The notes below the pieces were generated by a model, which saw nothing but the letters and a program-made list of their open reading frames with translations, searched no databases and was not told where the DNA came from. A DNA stretch of 6,014 bases from NCBI GenBank assembly GCA_018969885.1, contig JAGWXN010000204.1, positions 1 through 6,014 on the forward strand. Reading direction: 5' to 3'. Below are positions 1 through 5,960 of this stretch, piece after piece. Every line of letters begins with the position of its first letter. Within the stretch, counting starts at the first letter, position 1. The DNA is from Betaproteobacteria bacterium. GTDB taxonomy: Bacteria; Pseudomonadota; Gammaproteobacteria; Burkholderiales; Burkholderiaceae. The position numbers and the translations under genes are program-made.

Positions 1-1056
1 CAGGCGCGCGGGTTCGTGACGAAACTTGATCGGGTTACCGATATGAAGATTGCCGTCGTCATCGCGCACCAGCATCTCGCGCGCGGCGGCCTGTGGATGG
101 TGGAAGGCCTCATGCAGGTTCAATACCGGCGCGAGACAGACATCATGATCTTGCATCCAGCGCTCCCATTCATCACGCGTGCGGCTGCGGAAGATGTCGT
201 TGAGGGCGGCCTTGACCGGCGCGTGGGCGGGGCCTGGCGGCTGGTTGGCGATTGGAATCAGATCGGCACGCCCGACCGCAGTGAGCAGATTGTTGACGAA
301 CTTGTGCTCAACCGCGCACAGCACGATCTGCCCGCCGTCGGCGGTATCGTAGATGTTGTAGAACGAATGCCCGCCCCAGGAGCGCTCCTCCGGCACCACC
401 GGCGCCCGGTTCTCCGCAAACACACTTCCGGTGGCGTTGGGGAGCCAGGACAGCGTGGCGTCATGCATGGAGATATCGACGTAGTCACCCTGGCCGGTTT
501 TTTCGCGACGAAGGAGCGCCATCAGGATGCCCGTGAGCGCCATCATGGAGCCCGTGATGTCGGCGATGGGCATGTGCGGATGCACCGGGCGACCGCTTCG
601 GTCGAGGTTGAGGCTCAGCACACCGGCAAGCGCTTCCATGCCGATGTCATGCGCCGGCCGCATTTTCAGCGGACCGCTCTGGCCGAAGGCGGCAATGGAG
701 GCGTAGACGATGCGCGGATTGCGTGCTGAGACGGCGTCATAGTCAACGCCCAGCCGGGTGACCACACCGGGGCGGAAGGCCTCGACCACCACATCTGCCT
801 GTTCGGCGAGTGCGAGAAACGCTTCGCGGCCTGCGGTCGATTTGAGATCGAGCACGATGCTCTGCTTGCCGCGCGCGATGTTGCGAAACCACACGCTGTG
901 TCCGCCTGCTCGGTAGCCCACGTGACGCACAGGCTCGCCCTCGCCGGGTGGCTCGATCTTGATGATCTCGGCGCCGTGGTCGGCCATCATGGTGGTGAGA
1001 TGGGGACCGGGCAGGAACAAGGAAAGATCGAGTACGCGAATGCCTTCGAGCTTCAT
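1..1056 (-). CDS. CaiB/BaiF class III CoA-transferase, C-terminus cut off by the window edge
   Basis: Class III CoA-transferases move CoA from a donor thioester (often succinyl-CoA) to a free carboxylic acid in the cytoplasm. The frame opens at ATG 1056 and runs 352 codons without a stop to position 1; the family is usually about 370-430 residues, so only the C-terminal tail is missing. Seen: N-terminal MKLEGIRVLDLS, the Rossmann-side motif ADHGAEIIKIE (residues 25-35), RGKQSIVLDLK (62-72), NPRIVYASIAAFGQSGP (113-129), and GQGDYVDISMHDA with Asp199 at the position of the catalytic aspartate that forms the acyl anhydride and then aspartyl-CoA intermediate in formyl-CoA transferase. It starts 10 nt after the stop of the upstream CoA-transferase gene, with only a weak ribosome site, suggesting translational coupling. 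It is clearly divergent from that neighbour, so it is not a recent duplicate. The acid substrate is not readable; a C5 dicarboxylate is inferred from context. Confidence 0.93.
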   Translation of the reverse strand, partial: MKLEGIRVLDLSLFLPGPHLTTMMADHGAEIIKIEPPGEGEPVRHVGYRAGGHSVWFRNIARGKQSIVLDLKSTAGREAFLALAEQADVVVEAFRPGVVTRLGVDYDAVSARNPRIVYASIAAFGQSGPLKMRPAHDIGMEALAGVLSLNLDRSGRPVHPHMPIADITGSMMALTGILMALLRREKTGQGDYVDISMHDATLSWLPNATGSVFAENRAPVVPEERSWGGHSFYNIYDTADGGQIVLCAVEHKFVNNLLTAVGRADLIPIANQPPGPAHAPVKAALNDIFRSRTRDEWERWMQDHDVCLAPVLNLHEAFHHPQAAAREMLVRDDDGNLHIGNPIKFRHEPARL

Positions 1057-1066
1057 GGGGTTTCGC

Positions 1067-2281
1067 TCAGCAAACGCCGCTACTGCGCAGATCGGCGATC
1101 TCGGCCGCACTCACACCGAGTTCGCCCAGCACGGCTTCGGTGTCAGCGCCGCAGGCTGGGCCAGGCGTCGCGCCGGGACGCTTGCCATCCACACGGATCG
1201 GGCTTGCGATCATTCGCAGACCCTCGGGTCGTGAAGGATGCGCGACCGTGAGGATGCCTTCGGTTTCAGCGAGATACGGATTGTCGAGCGCCTGGGGCAG
1301 GGTCAGCACCGGCGCGGCCGGTACGGTGCCAGCAAGCAAGCTCATCCAATGGGCGGTGGTGTGTGTTCGGAAAATGGGGTCGAGGATATCGACCAGCGCC
1401 TGCCGGTTGGCCCGCCGCTCGGCAAAGCCCTTGAAGCGCGGATCCGTGGCGAGTGCGGGCTGGCCGATGCTCTCGCAGAGCAGTGTCCAGAAACGGGCGG
1501 TGATGCACATGACAAACACCCAGCCGTCAGCGGTGGGCATCAGCTCGCACGGCACGACCGACGGATGGCCCGAGCGCGGTTTACGCTCGGTGACATGGCC
1601 CTCATTGAGGTACCAGGTGGCCGGGTAGGTAAGCTGGTGCATCGCGACGTCGTAGAGCGAGATGTCGATATCGCATCCCTTGCCGCTTCGATACGCGCCC
1701 AACAAGGCCGAGGAGAGGGCAAACGCCGCGGTGACCCCGCCCATGAAGTCGATCATGGATAGACCCATGCGCGAAGGCGGTGTGCCGGGTTCGCCGGTAA
1801 TGTCGAGATAGCCCGCTTCGGCCTGGGCGAGGTAGTCGTAAGCGGGCCAGCTTGCACGCGGGCCGGTGCGGCCGTAGCCCGACAGATGCGCGCAAACGAT
1901 ACGCGGGTTGACGGCCTTCAGATCGTCATAGGTGACACGGAGCCGCGCGGGCTGGTCACCGCGAAGATTATTGGCCACAGCATCGGCCTTCTCGACCAGC
2001 TTCAGCAGCAGTTCGCGGCCGCGCGGCGTTCGGATCTCGAGCGAGACGCTGCGCTTGCCGCGGTTGAAGGTCTGGAAAAACTGGCTGTCGTTGTCACCCA
2101 GGAAAAACGGCCCCGACTGCCGCGACATGTCGCCGGCCGATACTCCCTCGCGAGCGGGCGACTCGATCTTGATGATCTCGGCACCCAGGTCGGCCAGATG
2201 CATGGTGGCATAAGGGCCTGCACCATATTGCTCGATGGCGAGGATGCGGATGCCGGCAAGCGGCAGATGGGGCGTTACCAT
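1067..2281 (-). CDS. CaiB/BaiF class III CoA-transferase, full length
   Basis: A 404-residue cytoplasmic CoA-transferase of the formyl-CoA transferase/CaiB type, a normal full length. Seen: PLAGIRILAIEQYGAGPYAT (residues 7-26), ADLGAEIIKIESP (30-42), NRGKRSVSLEIRTPRGRE (73-90), NPRIVCAHLSGYGRTGP (125-141), and GKGCDIDISLYD ending at Asp211, the expected catalytic aspartate. The chosen start is ATG 2281, where homology to the family begins. The reading frame stays open upstream to 2518, but those codons overlap the acyl-CoA dehydrogenase gene in another frame and look nothing like the family. No good Shine-Dalgarno is visible before 2281; the dehydrogenase stop is 17 nt upstream, so coupling to its translation is likely. 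Two dissimilar class III transferases side by side recall heteromeric enzymes such as SmtAB (succinyl-CoA:L-malate/citramalate) and BbsEF (benzylsuccinate), but both proteins here keep the aspartate and could be separate enzymes. Confidence 0.93.
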   Translation of the reverse strand: MVTPHLPLAGIRILAIEQYGAGPYATMHLADLGAEIIKIESPAREGVSAGDMSRQSGPFFLGDNDSQFFQTFNRGKRSVSLEIRTPRGRELLLKLVEKADAVANNLRGDQPARLRVTYDDLKAVNPRIVCAHLSGYGRTGPRASWPAYDYLAQAEAGYLDITGEPGTPPSRMGLSMIDFMGGVTAAFALSSALLGAYRSGKGCDIDISLYDVAMHQLTYPATWYLNEGHVTERKPRSGHPSVVPCELMPTADGWVFVMCITARFWTLLCESIGQPALATDPRFKGFAERRANRQALVDILDPIFRTHTTAHWMSLLAGTVPAAPVLTLPQALDNPYLAETEGILTVAHPSRPEGLRMIASPIRVDGKRPGATPGPACGADTEAVLGELGVSAAEIADLRSSGVC

Positions 2282-2298
2282 GGCAGGGCCCGCTTGGC

Positions 2299-3468
2299 TC
2301 AGACCGGATTGCGCGCGATCAGCTGCTTCGCGATGATCATGCGCTGCAGTTCGTTGGTGCCCTCGCCAATGCACATGAGCGGCGCATCGCGGTAATAGCG
2401 CTCCACATGGAATTCCTTGGAGTAGCCGTAGCCGCCATGAATGCGCATGGATTCCAGTGAATTTTCCACTGCGGCTTCCGAGGCAAAGTACTTCGCCATG
2501 CCGGCTTCCATGTCGCAACGATCACCGCGGTCGTAGGCGCGGGCTGCTTCATAAGTGAGGAGGCGTGCGGCCTGAAGGCGCGTGGCCATTTCCCCGAGCT
2601 TGAGCTGAATCGCCTGATGTTCGCAGATCGGCTTTCCGAAGGTCTTGCGGATTTGGGAATAGCGAACGGCGTCGCGAAGCGCGGCGCTTGCCAGGCCGCA
2701 GCCGCGTGCCGCAACATTGATGCGCCCGAGCTCCAGGCCACCCAGTGCGGTCTGCAGGCCTTTGCCCTCCACGCCACCGATCAGCCGGTTGGCTGGGATG
2801 CGGAAGTCTTCGAACACCAGCTCGGCGCTATCGATGCCCTTATAGCCCAGCTTTTCGATTTTGCGTGAGACCCGAAAGCCCGGGCCCTTCTCTGCGAGGA
2901 AACAGGACATGCCCTTGTGCGCCGGGTTGGCTGAGGAGTCGGTTTTCACCAGCAGCGCAAAGCAGGTGCCGTGAATGCCGTTGGAGATCCAGGTTTTGGT
3001 GCCGTTGATCACGTAGTGGTCACCGTCACGTTTGGCGCGGATCTTGATGCCCTGCAGATCGGTACCCGCGTCGGGCTCGGTGAGTGCGAGGCCGCCACGG
3101 ATCTCGCCAGTGGCGAATTTGGGCAGCCAGGTTTGCTTCTGCTCGGGTGTGCCCATGCGTTCCACACACGCCGCCATGATCAGGTGGCTGTTGAAGATTC
3201 CGCTCAGCGACATCCAGGTTTCGGCAATTTTTTCCACGATCCGGGCGTAGGTACCCGCCGGGAGACCCAGGCCGCCGTATTCAGCCGAGATGGTTGCCCC
3301 GAACAGACCCATCTCTTTCATCTGTTCGACCCACTCAAACGGATACTCGTCGGCGTGCTCCAGACGCAGCACATGGGGCCGCACGTCGCGCTCCAGCCAT
3401 TTTTCAATGGCATCGAGAATTTCGGATTCCTGTTCGTGCGAAGTGCTGTCGTGGGGGGCGTTGGACAT
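2299..3468 (-). CDS. Acyl-CoA dehydrogenase (FAD-dependent)
   Basis: A 389-residue acyl-CoA dehydrogenase, normal length for the soluble homotetrameric family that makes trans-2-enoyl-CoA and passes electrons to electron-transfer flavoprotein. Seen: helical N-domain (about 12-120), the first family signature ALTEPDAGTDLQG (128-140), flavin-contacting TKTWISNG (157-164), the beta-domain to about 225, RKTFGKPICEHQAIQ (274-288), RIHGGYGYSKE (342-352), and IGEGTNELQR (367-376), where Glu369 is at the position of the usual catalytic base (Glu376 of medium-chain dehydrogenase). ATG 3468 is chosen because AGGAG lies 6 nt before it and homology begins there; an open extension to 3690 overlaps the hydratase gene and is spurious. 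It sits between the MaoC gene (31 nt) and the CoA-transferase (17 nt). Chain length and specificity cannot be read; a branched or dicarboxylic acyl-CoA (for example methylsuccinyl-CoA) is an inference from neighbours, with isovaleryl- or glutaryl-CoA-type substrates as alternatives. Confidence 0.95.
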   Translation of the reverse strand: MSNAPHDSTSHEQESEILDAIEKWLERDVRPHVLRLEHADEYPFEWVEQMKEMGLFGATISAEYGGLGLPAGTYARIVEKIAETWMSLSGIFNSHLIMAACVERMGTPEQKQTWLPKFATGEIRGGLALTEPDAGTDLQGIKIRAKRDGDHYVINGTKTWISNGIHGTCFALLVKTDSSANPAHKGMSCFLAEKGPGFRVSRKIEKLGYKGIDSAELVFEDFRIPANRLIGGVEGKGLQTALGGLELGRINVAARGCGLASAALRDAVRYSQIRKTFGKPICEHQAIQLKLGEMATRLQAARLLTYEAARAYDRGDRCDMEAGMAKYFASEAAVENSLESMRIHGGYGYSKEFHVERYYRDAPLMCIGEGTNELQRMIIAKQLIARNPV

Positions 3469-3474
3469 TGGGGG

Positions 3475-3479
3475 CTCCT
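3475..3479 (-). promoter_or_regulatory. Ribosome binding site of the acyl-CoA dehydrogenase gene
   Basis: AGGAG on the minus strand, 6 nt before ATG 3468. It is the strongest Shine-Dalgarno in the operon and decides between this start and the longer open frame reaching 3690. Confidence 0.8.
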
Positions 3480-3499
3480 GCTGCAGAAAGTTCGGTGAA

Positions 3500-4018
3500 T
3501 CAGTAGTTGGCTTTTTCTTCGTTTTCAAAACCGCGCTTGGCCACCAGAATGGTGCGGTCGAATTCGCAGACGAGTTTGCCGTCCTGGTTGAAGCCGCGGC
3601 TCTTGACGGTGACCAATCCAGCGTTCGGGCGCGATTTGCTTTCGCGCTTGTCGAGCACTTCAGACTCGGCGGTGAGGGTGTCGCCTGCAAAAACGGGGTG
3701 CGGCAGCCGGATTTCCTTCCAGCCCAGGTTGGCGATGGCCTTCTGGCTCACGTCAGTCACGCTCATGCCGACGATCAGCGCCACGGTGAGCGGCGAGCAC
3801 ACGATGCAGCGGCCGAACTCGCTGTGCTTGGCGTATTCGGCATCGAAGTGCATGGGGTGCGTATTCATGGTGAGCAGCGTGAACCAGGTGTTATCGGTTT
3901 CGCTGATGGTGCGGCCAGGGCGATGCTCGTAGATGTCGCCGATGTTGAAGTCTTCGAAATAGCGTCCGAAGGATTCGCGGTAGCGGTTTTCACCGACTTT
4001 CTTGACGGTTCCGGCCAT
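3500..4018 (-). CDS. MaoC-family hot-dog enoyl-CoA hydratase (itaconyl/mesaconyl-CoA hydratase-like)
   Basis: A 172-residue single hot-dog protein of the MaoC/R-specific hydratase type, which adds water to an enoyl-CoA double bond. Seen: GRYFEDFNIGDIYEHRPGRT (residues 18-37), then SETDNTWFTLLTMNTHPMHFD (39-59), aligning with the hydratase-2 motif (D-x-N-P-x-H), and LPHPVFAGDTLTAESEVLDK (105-124), typical of the C-terminal half of the hot-dog fold. His57 of the motif is retained, but the aspartate position is Asn52 (TMNTHPMHFD instead of SGDxNPLHxD). I believe the TMNT form recurs in a subfamily that includes the Rv2499c type, so the protein need not be inactive. Start ATG 4018 has GGAG 6 nt upstream. 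Between a CitE-type lyase and an acyl-CoA dehydrogenase, its likely job is to hydrate the dehydrogenase product into a 3-hydroxyacyl-CoA such as citramalyl-CoA that the lyase can split. The exact substrate is inferred. Confidence 0.9.
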   Translation of the reverse strand: MAGTVKKVGENRYRESFGRYFEDFNIGDIYEHRPGRTISETDNTWFTLLTMNTHPMHFDAEYAKHSEFGRCIVCSPLTVALIVGMSVTDVSQKAIANLGWKEIRLPHPVFAGDTLTAESEVLDKRESKSRPNAGLVTVKSRGFNQDGKLVCEFDRTILVAKRGFENEEKANY

Positions 4019-4024
4019 GGGGAT

Positions 4025-4028
4025 CTCC
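4025..4028 (-). promoter_or_regulatory. Ribosome binding site of the MaoC-type hydratase gene
   Basis: GGAG on the minus strand, 6 nt before ATG 4018. It lies inside the 53-nt gap after the lyase gene, which also has a T-rich run on the minus strand (about 4033-4044) but no hairpin. Confidence 0.7.
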
Positions 4029-4071
4029 GAGAAAATAAAAAGGAAGGGGCGAGTCGGGGCGGCAGCAGCGC

Positions 4072-4911
4072 TCAGCGGGCTGCGCCGGTTGAATCGACCA
4101 GGGCAAGAATGCGCTGCATGCGCTTGACCACGGGCAGTTCAACCAGCTTGCCCTGCCAGGTGGCCACCGCCCCGCCTGAGGCTTCGAAGGCCGCGATGAT
4201 GCCGCGGGCCTGCTCGATTTCTGCGGCGCTGGGCGCGAAGGCTTCGTGAACGATCGCGATGTTGGACGGATGGATGGCTGTTTTGCCGGTGAAGCCGAGG
4301 GCGCGCGCCACTCGGCTCTGGCGAGCCACCTCGGCCAGATCACGGAACTCCACGCAGGGCGCATCGAGGAGACCGACGCCCGCACGGTGTGCGGCCGACG
4401 CGAGGCGGCCACGCGCCCAGCCCAGCGCCTCATCTGAGAGCGGCACGCCCAGTTCGGCACAGAAATCAACCGCGCCGAACACCAGAAACGCAAGCCGTGG
4501 GCTGGCGGCAGCGATCTCGGCTGCTACCTCCAGACCGCGCGGGGTTTCGATGAAGGCGCAGAGCGATAGCCCCTGGTGAGCGCCCAGCAGTTCATCGGCC
4601 CAGCGCACCTCGTCGGCGCTTTCCACCTTGGGCAGGCAAATGATGCCTGTTGGAGCGCTCGCCGCCTGGAGCGCCAGAATGTCTTTCAGACCTGTGCCGG
4701 TTCGCAGGGAATTGATGCGCAGTGCGCGTTCGCCCGCCGTGGGTGGTGAGCTCATGAAGGCAATACCGGTTTCCCGAGCGCTGTCTTTATCGGCTGGGCC
4801 GACGGCGTCTTCCAGATCGGCGCACACGATATCGGCCCCGGCGCGAGCCGCTTTCTCAAGCAGTTCAGCGCGCGAGGCGGGGGCAAACAGAAGGCTTCGT
4901 CTGGCAGTCAC
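4072..4911 (-). CDS. CitE/HpcH-family CoA-ester lyase (citramalyl-CoA or related beta-hydroxyacyl-CoA lyase)
   Basis: A 279-residue TIM-barrel lyase of the HpcH/HpaI-CitE superfamily, cleaving 3-hydroxyacyl-CoA by Mg-dependent retro-Claisen chemistry to acetyl-CoA plus an oxo acid (pyruvate from citramalyl-CoA). Seen with GTG 4911 as residue 1: RRSLLFAPAS (4-13), CADLEDAV (30-37), RINSLRTGTG with Arg65 (65-74), LPKVE (93-97), FIETPRGLE with metal-ligand candidate Glu122, FGAVDFCAELG with metal-ligand candidate Asp149, and GFTGKTAIHPSN (206-217). The C-terminal lid reads GKLVELPV, with Glu258 where characterised relatives such as CLYBL have a catalytic Asp. The size matches stand-alone lyases such as Rv2498c rather than citrate lyase complexes, and no citD/citF is present. 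The start is GTG 4911, with MTARRSLLF giving a family-like N-terminus. A TTG at 4932 is also in frame but lies only about six bases from the predicted transcription start and inside the operator. This is the first gene of the operon. Confidence 0.92.
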   Translation of the reverse strand: MTARRSLLFAPASRAELLEKAARAGADIVCADLEDAVGPADKDSARETGIAFMSSPPTAGERALRINSLRTGTGLKDILALQAASAPTGIICLPKVESADEVRWADELLGAHQGLSLCAFIETPRGLEVAAEIAAASPRLAFLVFGAVDFCAELGVPLSDEALGWARGRLASAAHRAGVGLLDAPCVEFRDLAEVARQSRVARALGFTGKTAIHPSNIAIVHEAFAPSAAEIEQARGIIAAFEASGGAVATWQGKLVELPVVKRMQRILALVDSTGAAR

Positions 4912-4932
4912 GTGATCTCGCTGAAGTGTCAA

Positions 4933-4947
4933 TATGTCCGGACAAAT
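4933..4947. promoter_or_regulatory. Operator (left copy) for the divergent GntR-type regulator, TATGTCCGGACAAAT
   Basis: The core TGTCCGGACA is a perfect 10-bp palindrome. Including flanking bases (4932-4947) it becomes a 16-bp inverted repeat with one mismatched pair. An identical 15-mer is found at 5934-5948, on the other side of the regulator gene. This copy overlaps the last bases of the -10 (4945-4950) and covers the predicted start point near 4938 of the minus-strand operon, the classic place for a repressor. The spacing GT-N4-AC is that of HutC-type sites (GTnTAnAC), but the centre is CCGG. Binding by the neighbouring regulator is inferred from position and repetition. Confidence 0.82.
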
Positions 4948-4973
4948 CTAGAGCGATTCATGCATACTGTCAA
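4945..4973 (-). promoter_or_regulatory. Sigma-70 promoter of the five-gene catabolic operon
   Basis: On the minus strand a perfect -35 TTGACA (4973-4968) is followed by exactly 17 nt and the -10 TAGATT (4950-4945; 4 of 6 consensus). The start point would fall near 4938-4937, giving a leader of about 27 nt before GTG 4911. The left operator covers the -10 end and start point, so the promoter looks strong but repressed until an inducer is present. Confidence 0.8.
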
Positions 4974-5033
4974 CGAGACGCAGCCCGGGATTGTTGTGTC
5001 CGTTGACTGGCGCCATCCCACGCTGCACCACAC

Positions 5034-5038
5034 GGTGA
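5034..5038 (+). promoter_or_regulatory. Ribosome binding site supporting the TTG start of the regulator
   Basis: GGTGA lies 6 nt ahead of TTG 5045. It contains an in-frame TGA (5036-5038), so the reading frame cannot extend further upstream. I found no convincing promoter for this gene; a candidate -10 CATACT (4963-4968) would put its -35 inside the left operator, which would allow autoregulation, but this is weak. Confidence 0.5.
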
Positions 5039-5044
5039 CCGATC

Positions 5045-5911
5045 TTGCCTGACCAACCCGCATCGTCCCGTCCGCGCCGGCGCGGACCGCCGCCCCCGGA
5101 TGCGCATGAGCGCAGCGCCGGCGCGCGCCGCTCGGGTCCGCGAGCAACCCCCACGATCGCAGCCGACGAGCCCCGCTATGCCCGTATCGCCAATCAGCTG
5201 ATCGCTGCCATCGCCTCCGGCCGTTACCGGGTGGGGTCGCTACTCCCCACTGAACACGAACTCTGCGAGCAGTTCGACAGCAGCCGCTTCACCATTCGCG
5301 AGGCGCTGCGGCTGCTGGCCGAGGGCGGGATGGTGAGTCGCCGACCCCGTGCGGGCACCGTGGTGATTTCATCGATTCAACGCGAGCCCTACCTGCAGGC
5401 GCTCGACTCCATCGACGACCTCCTGCAGTATGCCTCGGGCACGCGCTTGCGCCTGCTCGAACGTGGCTGGGCCACCCATGAGCCCGCGCAAGCCGATCCG
5501 CCGCCGATTCCCGCGGGCGAAGCGTGGGTTTTTGCGCGGCTCATCCGTCACCTGCCGGGTAATCCCCATCCGGTGTGTGTGACGCGGGTCTATCTCAGCC
5601 CGGTCTTTGCGCCCCTCGCGCGCCATATTGCCTCTCAGGCGGTTCCGGTTTACCGGCAGATCGAGGCGCGGTTCGGGGTCAGAGTGGCGAGGGTAGAGCA
5701 GCAAATAAGCGCCTGTGCGCTGTCGCGCGACGATGCGACGGTGCTGCTGGCCCGCGCGGGCAGCCCTGCGCTCCGTATTGTTCGGGCTTATCATGCCGAT
5801 GACGGGCGCCTGCTGGAGGTGTCCGACAGCCTTCATCCGGCGGGCCGTTTTGGCTACGCCATGACGATCCGCCGGGCGGGCCCTGGTGACCTGGGCGCGC
5901 GCCGCGGCTGA
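5045..5911 (+). CDS. GntR-family transcriptional regulator, HutC subfamily (UTRA effector domain)
   Basis: A 288-residue DNA-binding regulator, probably the repressor of the divergent operon. Seen: an N-terminal winged helix-turn-helix (about 44-108) with the GntR pattern YARIANQLIAAIASGRY, LLPTEHELCEQFDSSRFTIR, EALRLLAEGGMVSRRPRAGT; then a UTRA-type ligand domain (about 115-277) including WVFARLIRH (161-169), TRVYLSP (180-186) and YHADDGRLLEVSDSLHPAGR (249-268). UTRA domains bind small molecules, often the substrate or a metabolite of the regulated pathway. The start must be TTG 5045: an in-frame TGA lies at 5036, and no ATG, GTG or TTG occurs between 5045 and the helix-turn-helix. This leaves residues 1-43 as a Pro/Arg/Ala-rich, probably disordered extension, whereas most GntR proteins begin within a few residues of the first helix. 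It is transcribed away from the catabolic operon across a 133-nt gap and is flanked by identical operator copies. Family assignment is firm; ligand unknown. Confidence 0.93.
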   Translation: MPDQPASSRPRRRGPPPPDAHERSAGARRSGPRATPTIAADEPRYARIANQLIAAIASGRYRVGSLLPTEHELCEQFDSSRFTIREALRLLAEGGMVSRRPRAGTVVISSIQREPYLQALDSIDDLLQYASGTRLRLLERGWATHEPAQADPPPIPAGEAWVFARLIRHLPGNPHPVCVTRVYLSPVFAPLARHIASQAVPVYRQIEARFGVRVARVEQQISACALSRDDATVLLARAGSPALRIVRAYHADDGRLLEVSDSLHPAGRFGYAMTIRRAGPGDLGARRG

Positions 5912-5933
5912 GCCTTCTCCCGCCCTGGTTATT

Positions 5934-5948
5934 TATGTCCGGACAAAT
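5934..5948. promoter_or_regulatory. Operator (right copy), TATGTCCGGACAAAT
   Basis: This is an exact copy of the 15-mer at 4933-4947, about 1 kb away, 22 nt after the regulator's stop codon. It lies just upstream of a promoter pointing out of the right edge (-35 at 5961). A repressor here would sit upstream of the -35 rather than over the start point, so this copy might act through looping with the left copy, by contact with polymerase, or as an activator site. Confidence 0.78.
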
Positions 5949-5960
5949 TGCACGCGTGCA
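5949..5960. repeat. Perfect 12-bp palindrome TGCACGCGTGCA beside the right operator
   Basis: This self-complementary 12-mer fills exactly the space between the right operator and the -35 box at 5961. It is not found next to the left operator. It could be a binding site for a second dimeric regulator or an accidental GC-rich palindrome; without a following T tract it is not a terminator. Confidence 0.5.

Noticed and set aside
16..729. Plus-strand open frame of 237 codons opposite the left-hand CoA-transferase
   Set aside because: The minus strand shows continuous CaiB/BaiF motifs over the same stretch; the plus-strand product has no recognisable feature.
2282..2518. N-terminal extension of the second CoA-transferase to 2518
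   Set aside because: It overlaps the acyl-CoA dehydrogenase C-terminus, including the catalytic Glu region, and shows no CoA-transferase similarity; homology begins at ATG 2281.
3469..3690. N-terminal extension of the acyl-CoA dehydrogenase to 3690
   Set aside because: It overlaps the hydratase gene in another frame; AGGAG at 3475-3479 and family homology support ATG 3468.
4019..4071. Possible terminator between lyase and hydratase genes (T-rich run on the minus strand)
   Set aside because: The C-rich sequence before the T run does not form a stem, and the downstream gene has its own ribosome site within the same gap, fitting an operon.
3290..4249. Long plus-strand open frame of 319 codons antisense to the dehydrogenase, hydratase and lyase genes
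   Set aside because: It spans three well-recognised minus-strand genes and their gaps, has no family resemblance, and is of the kind that high GC content produces opposite real genes.
4912..4932. TTG start at 4932 for the CoA-ester lyase
   Set aside because: It would lie about six bases after the predicted transcription start, next to the operator, with no ribosome site; GTG 4911 gives a family-like N-terminus.
5890..5935. GC-rich self-complementary stretch at the end of the regulator gene as a terminator
   Set aside because: It lies within the coding sequence and is followed by mixed sequence rather than a T tract.
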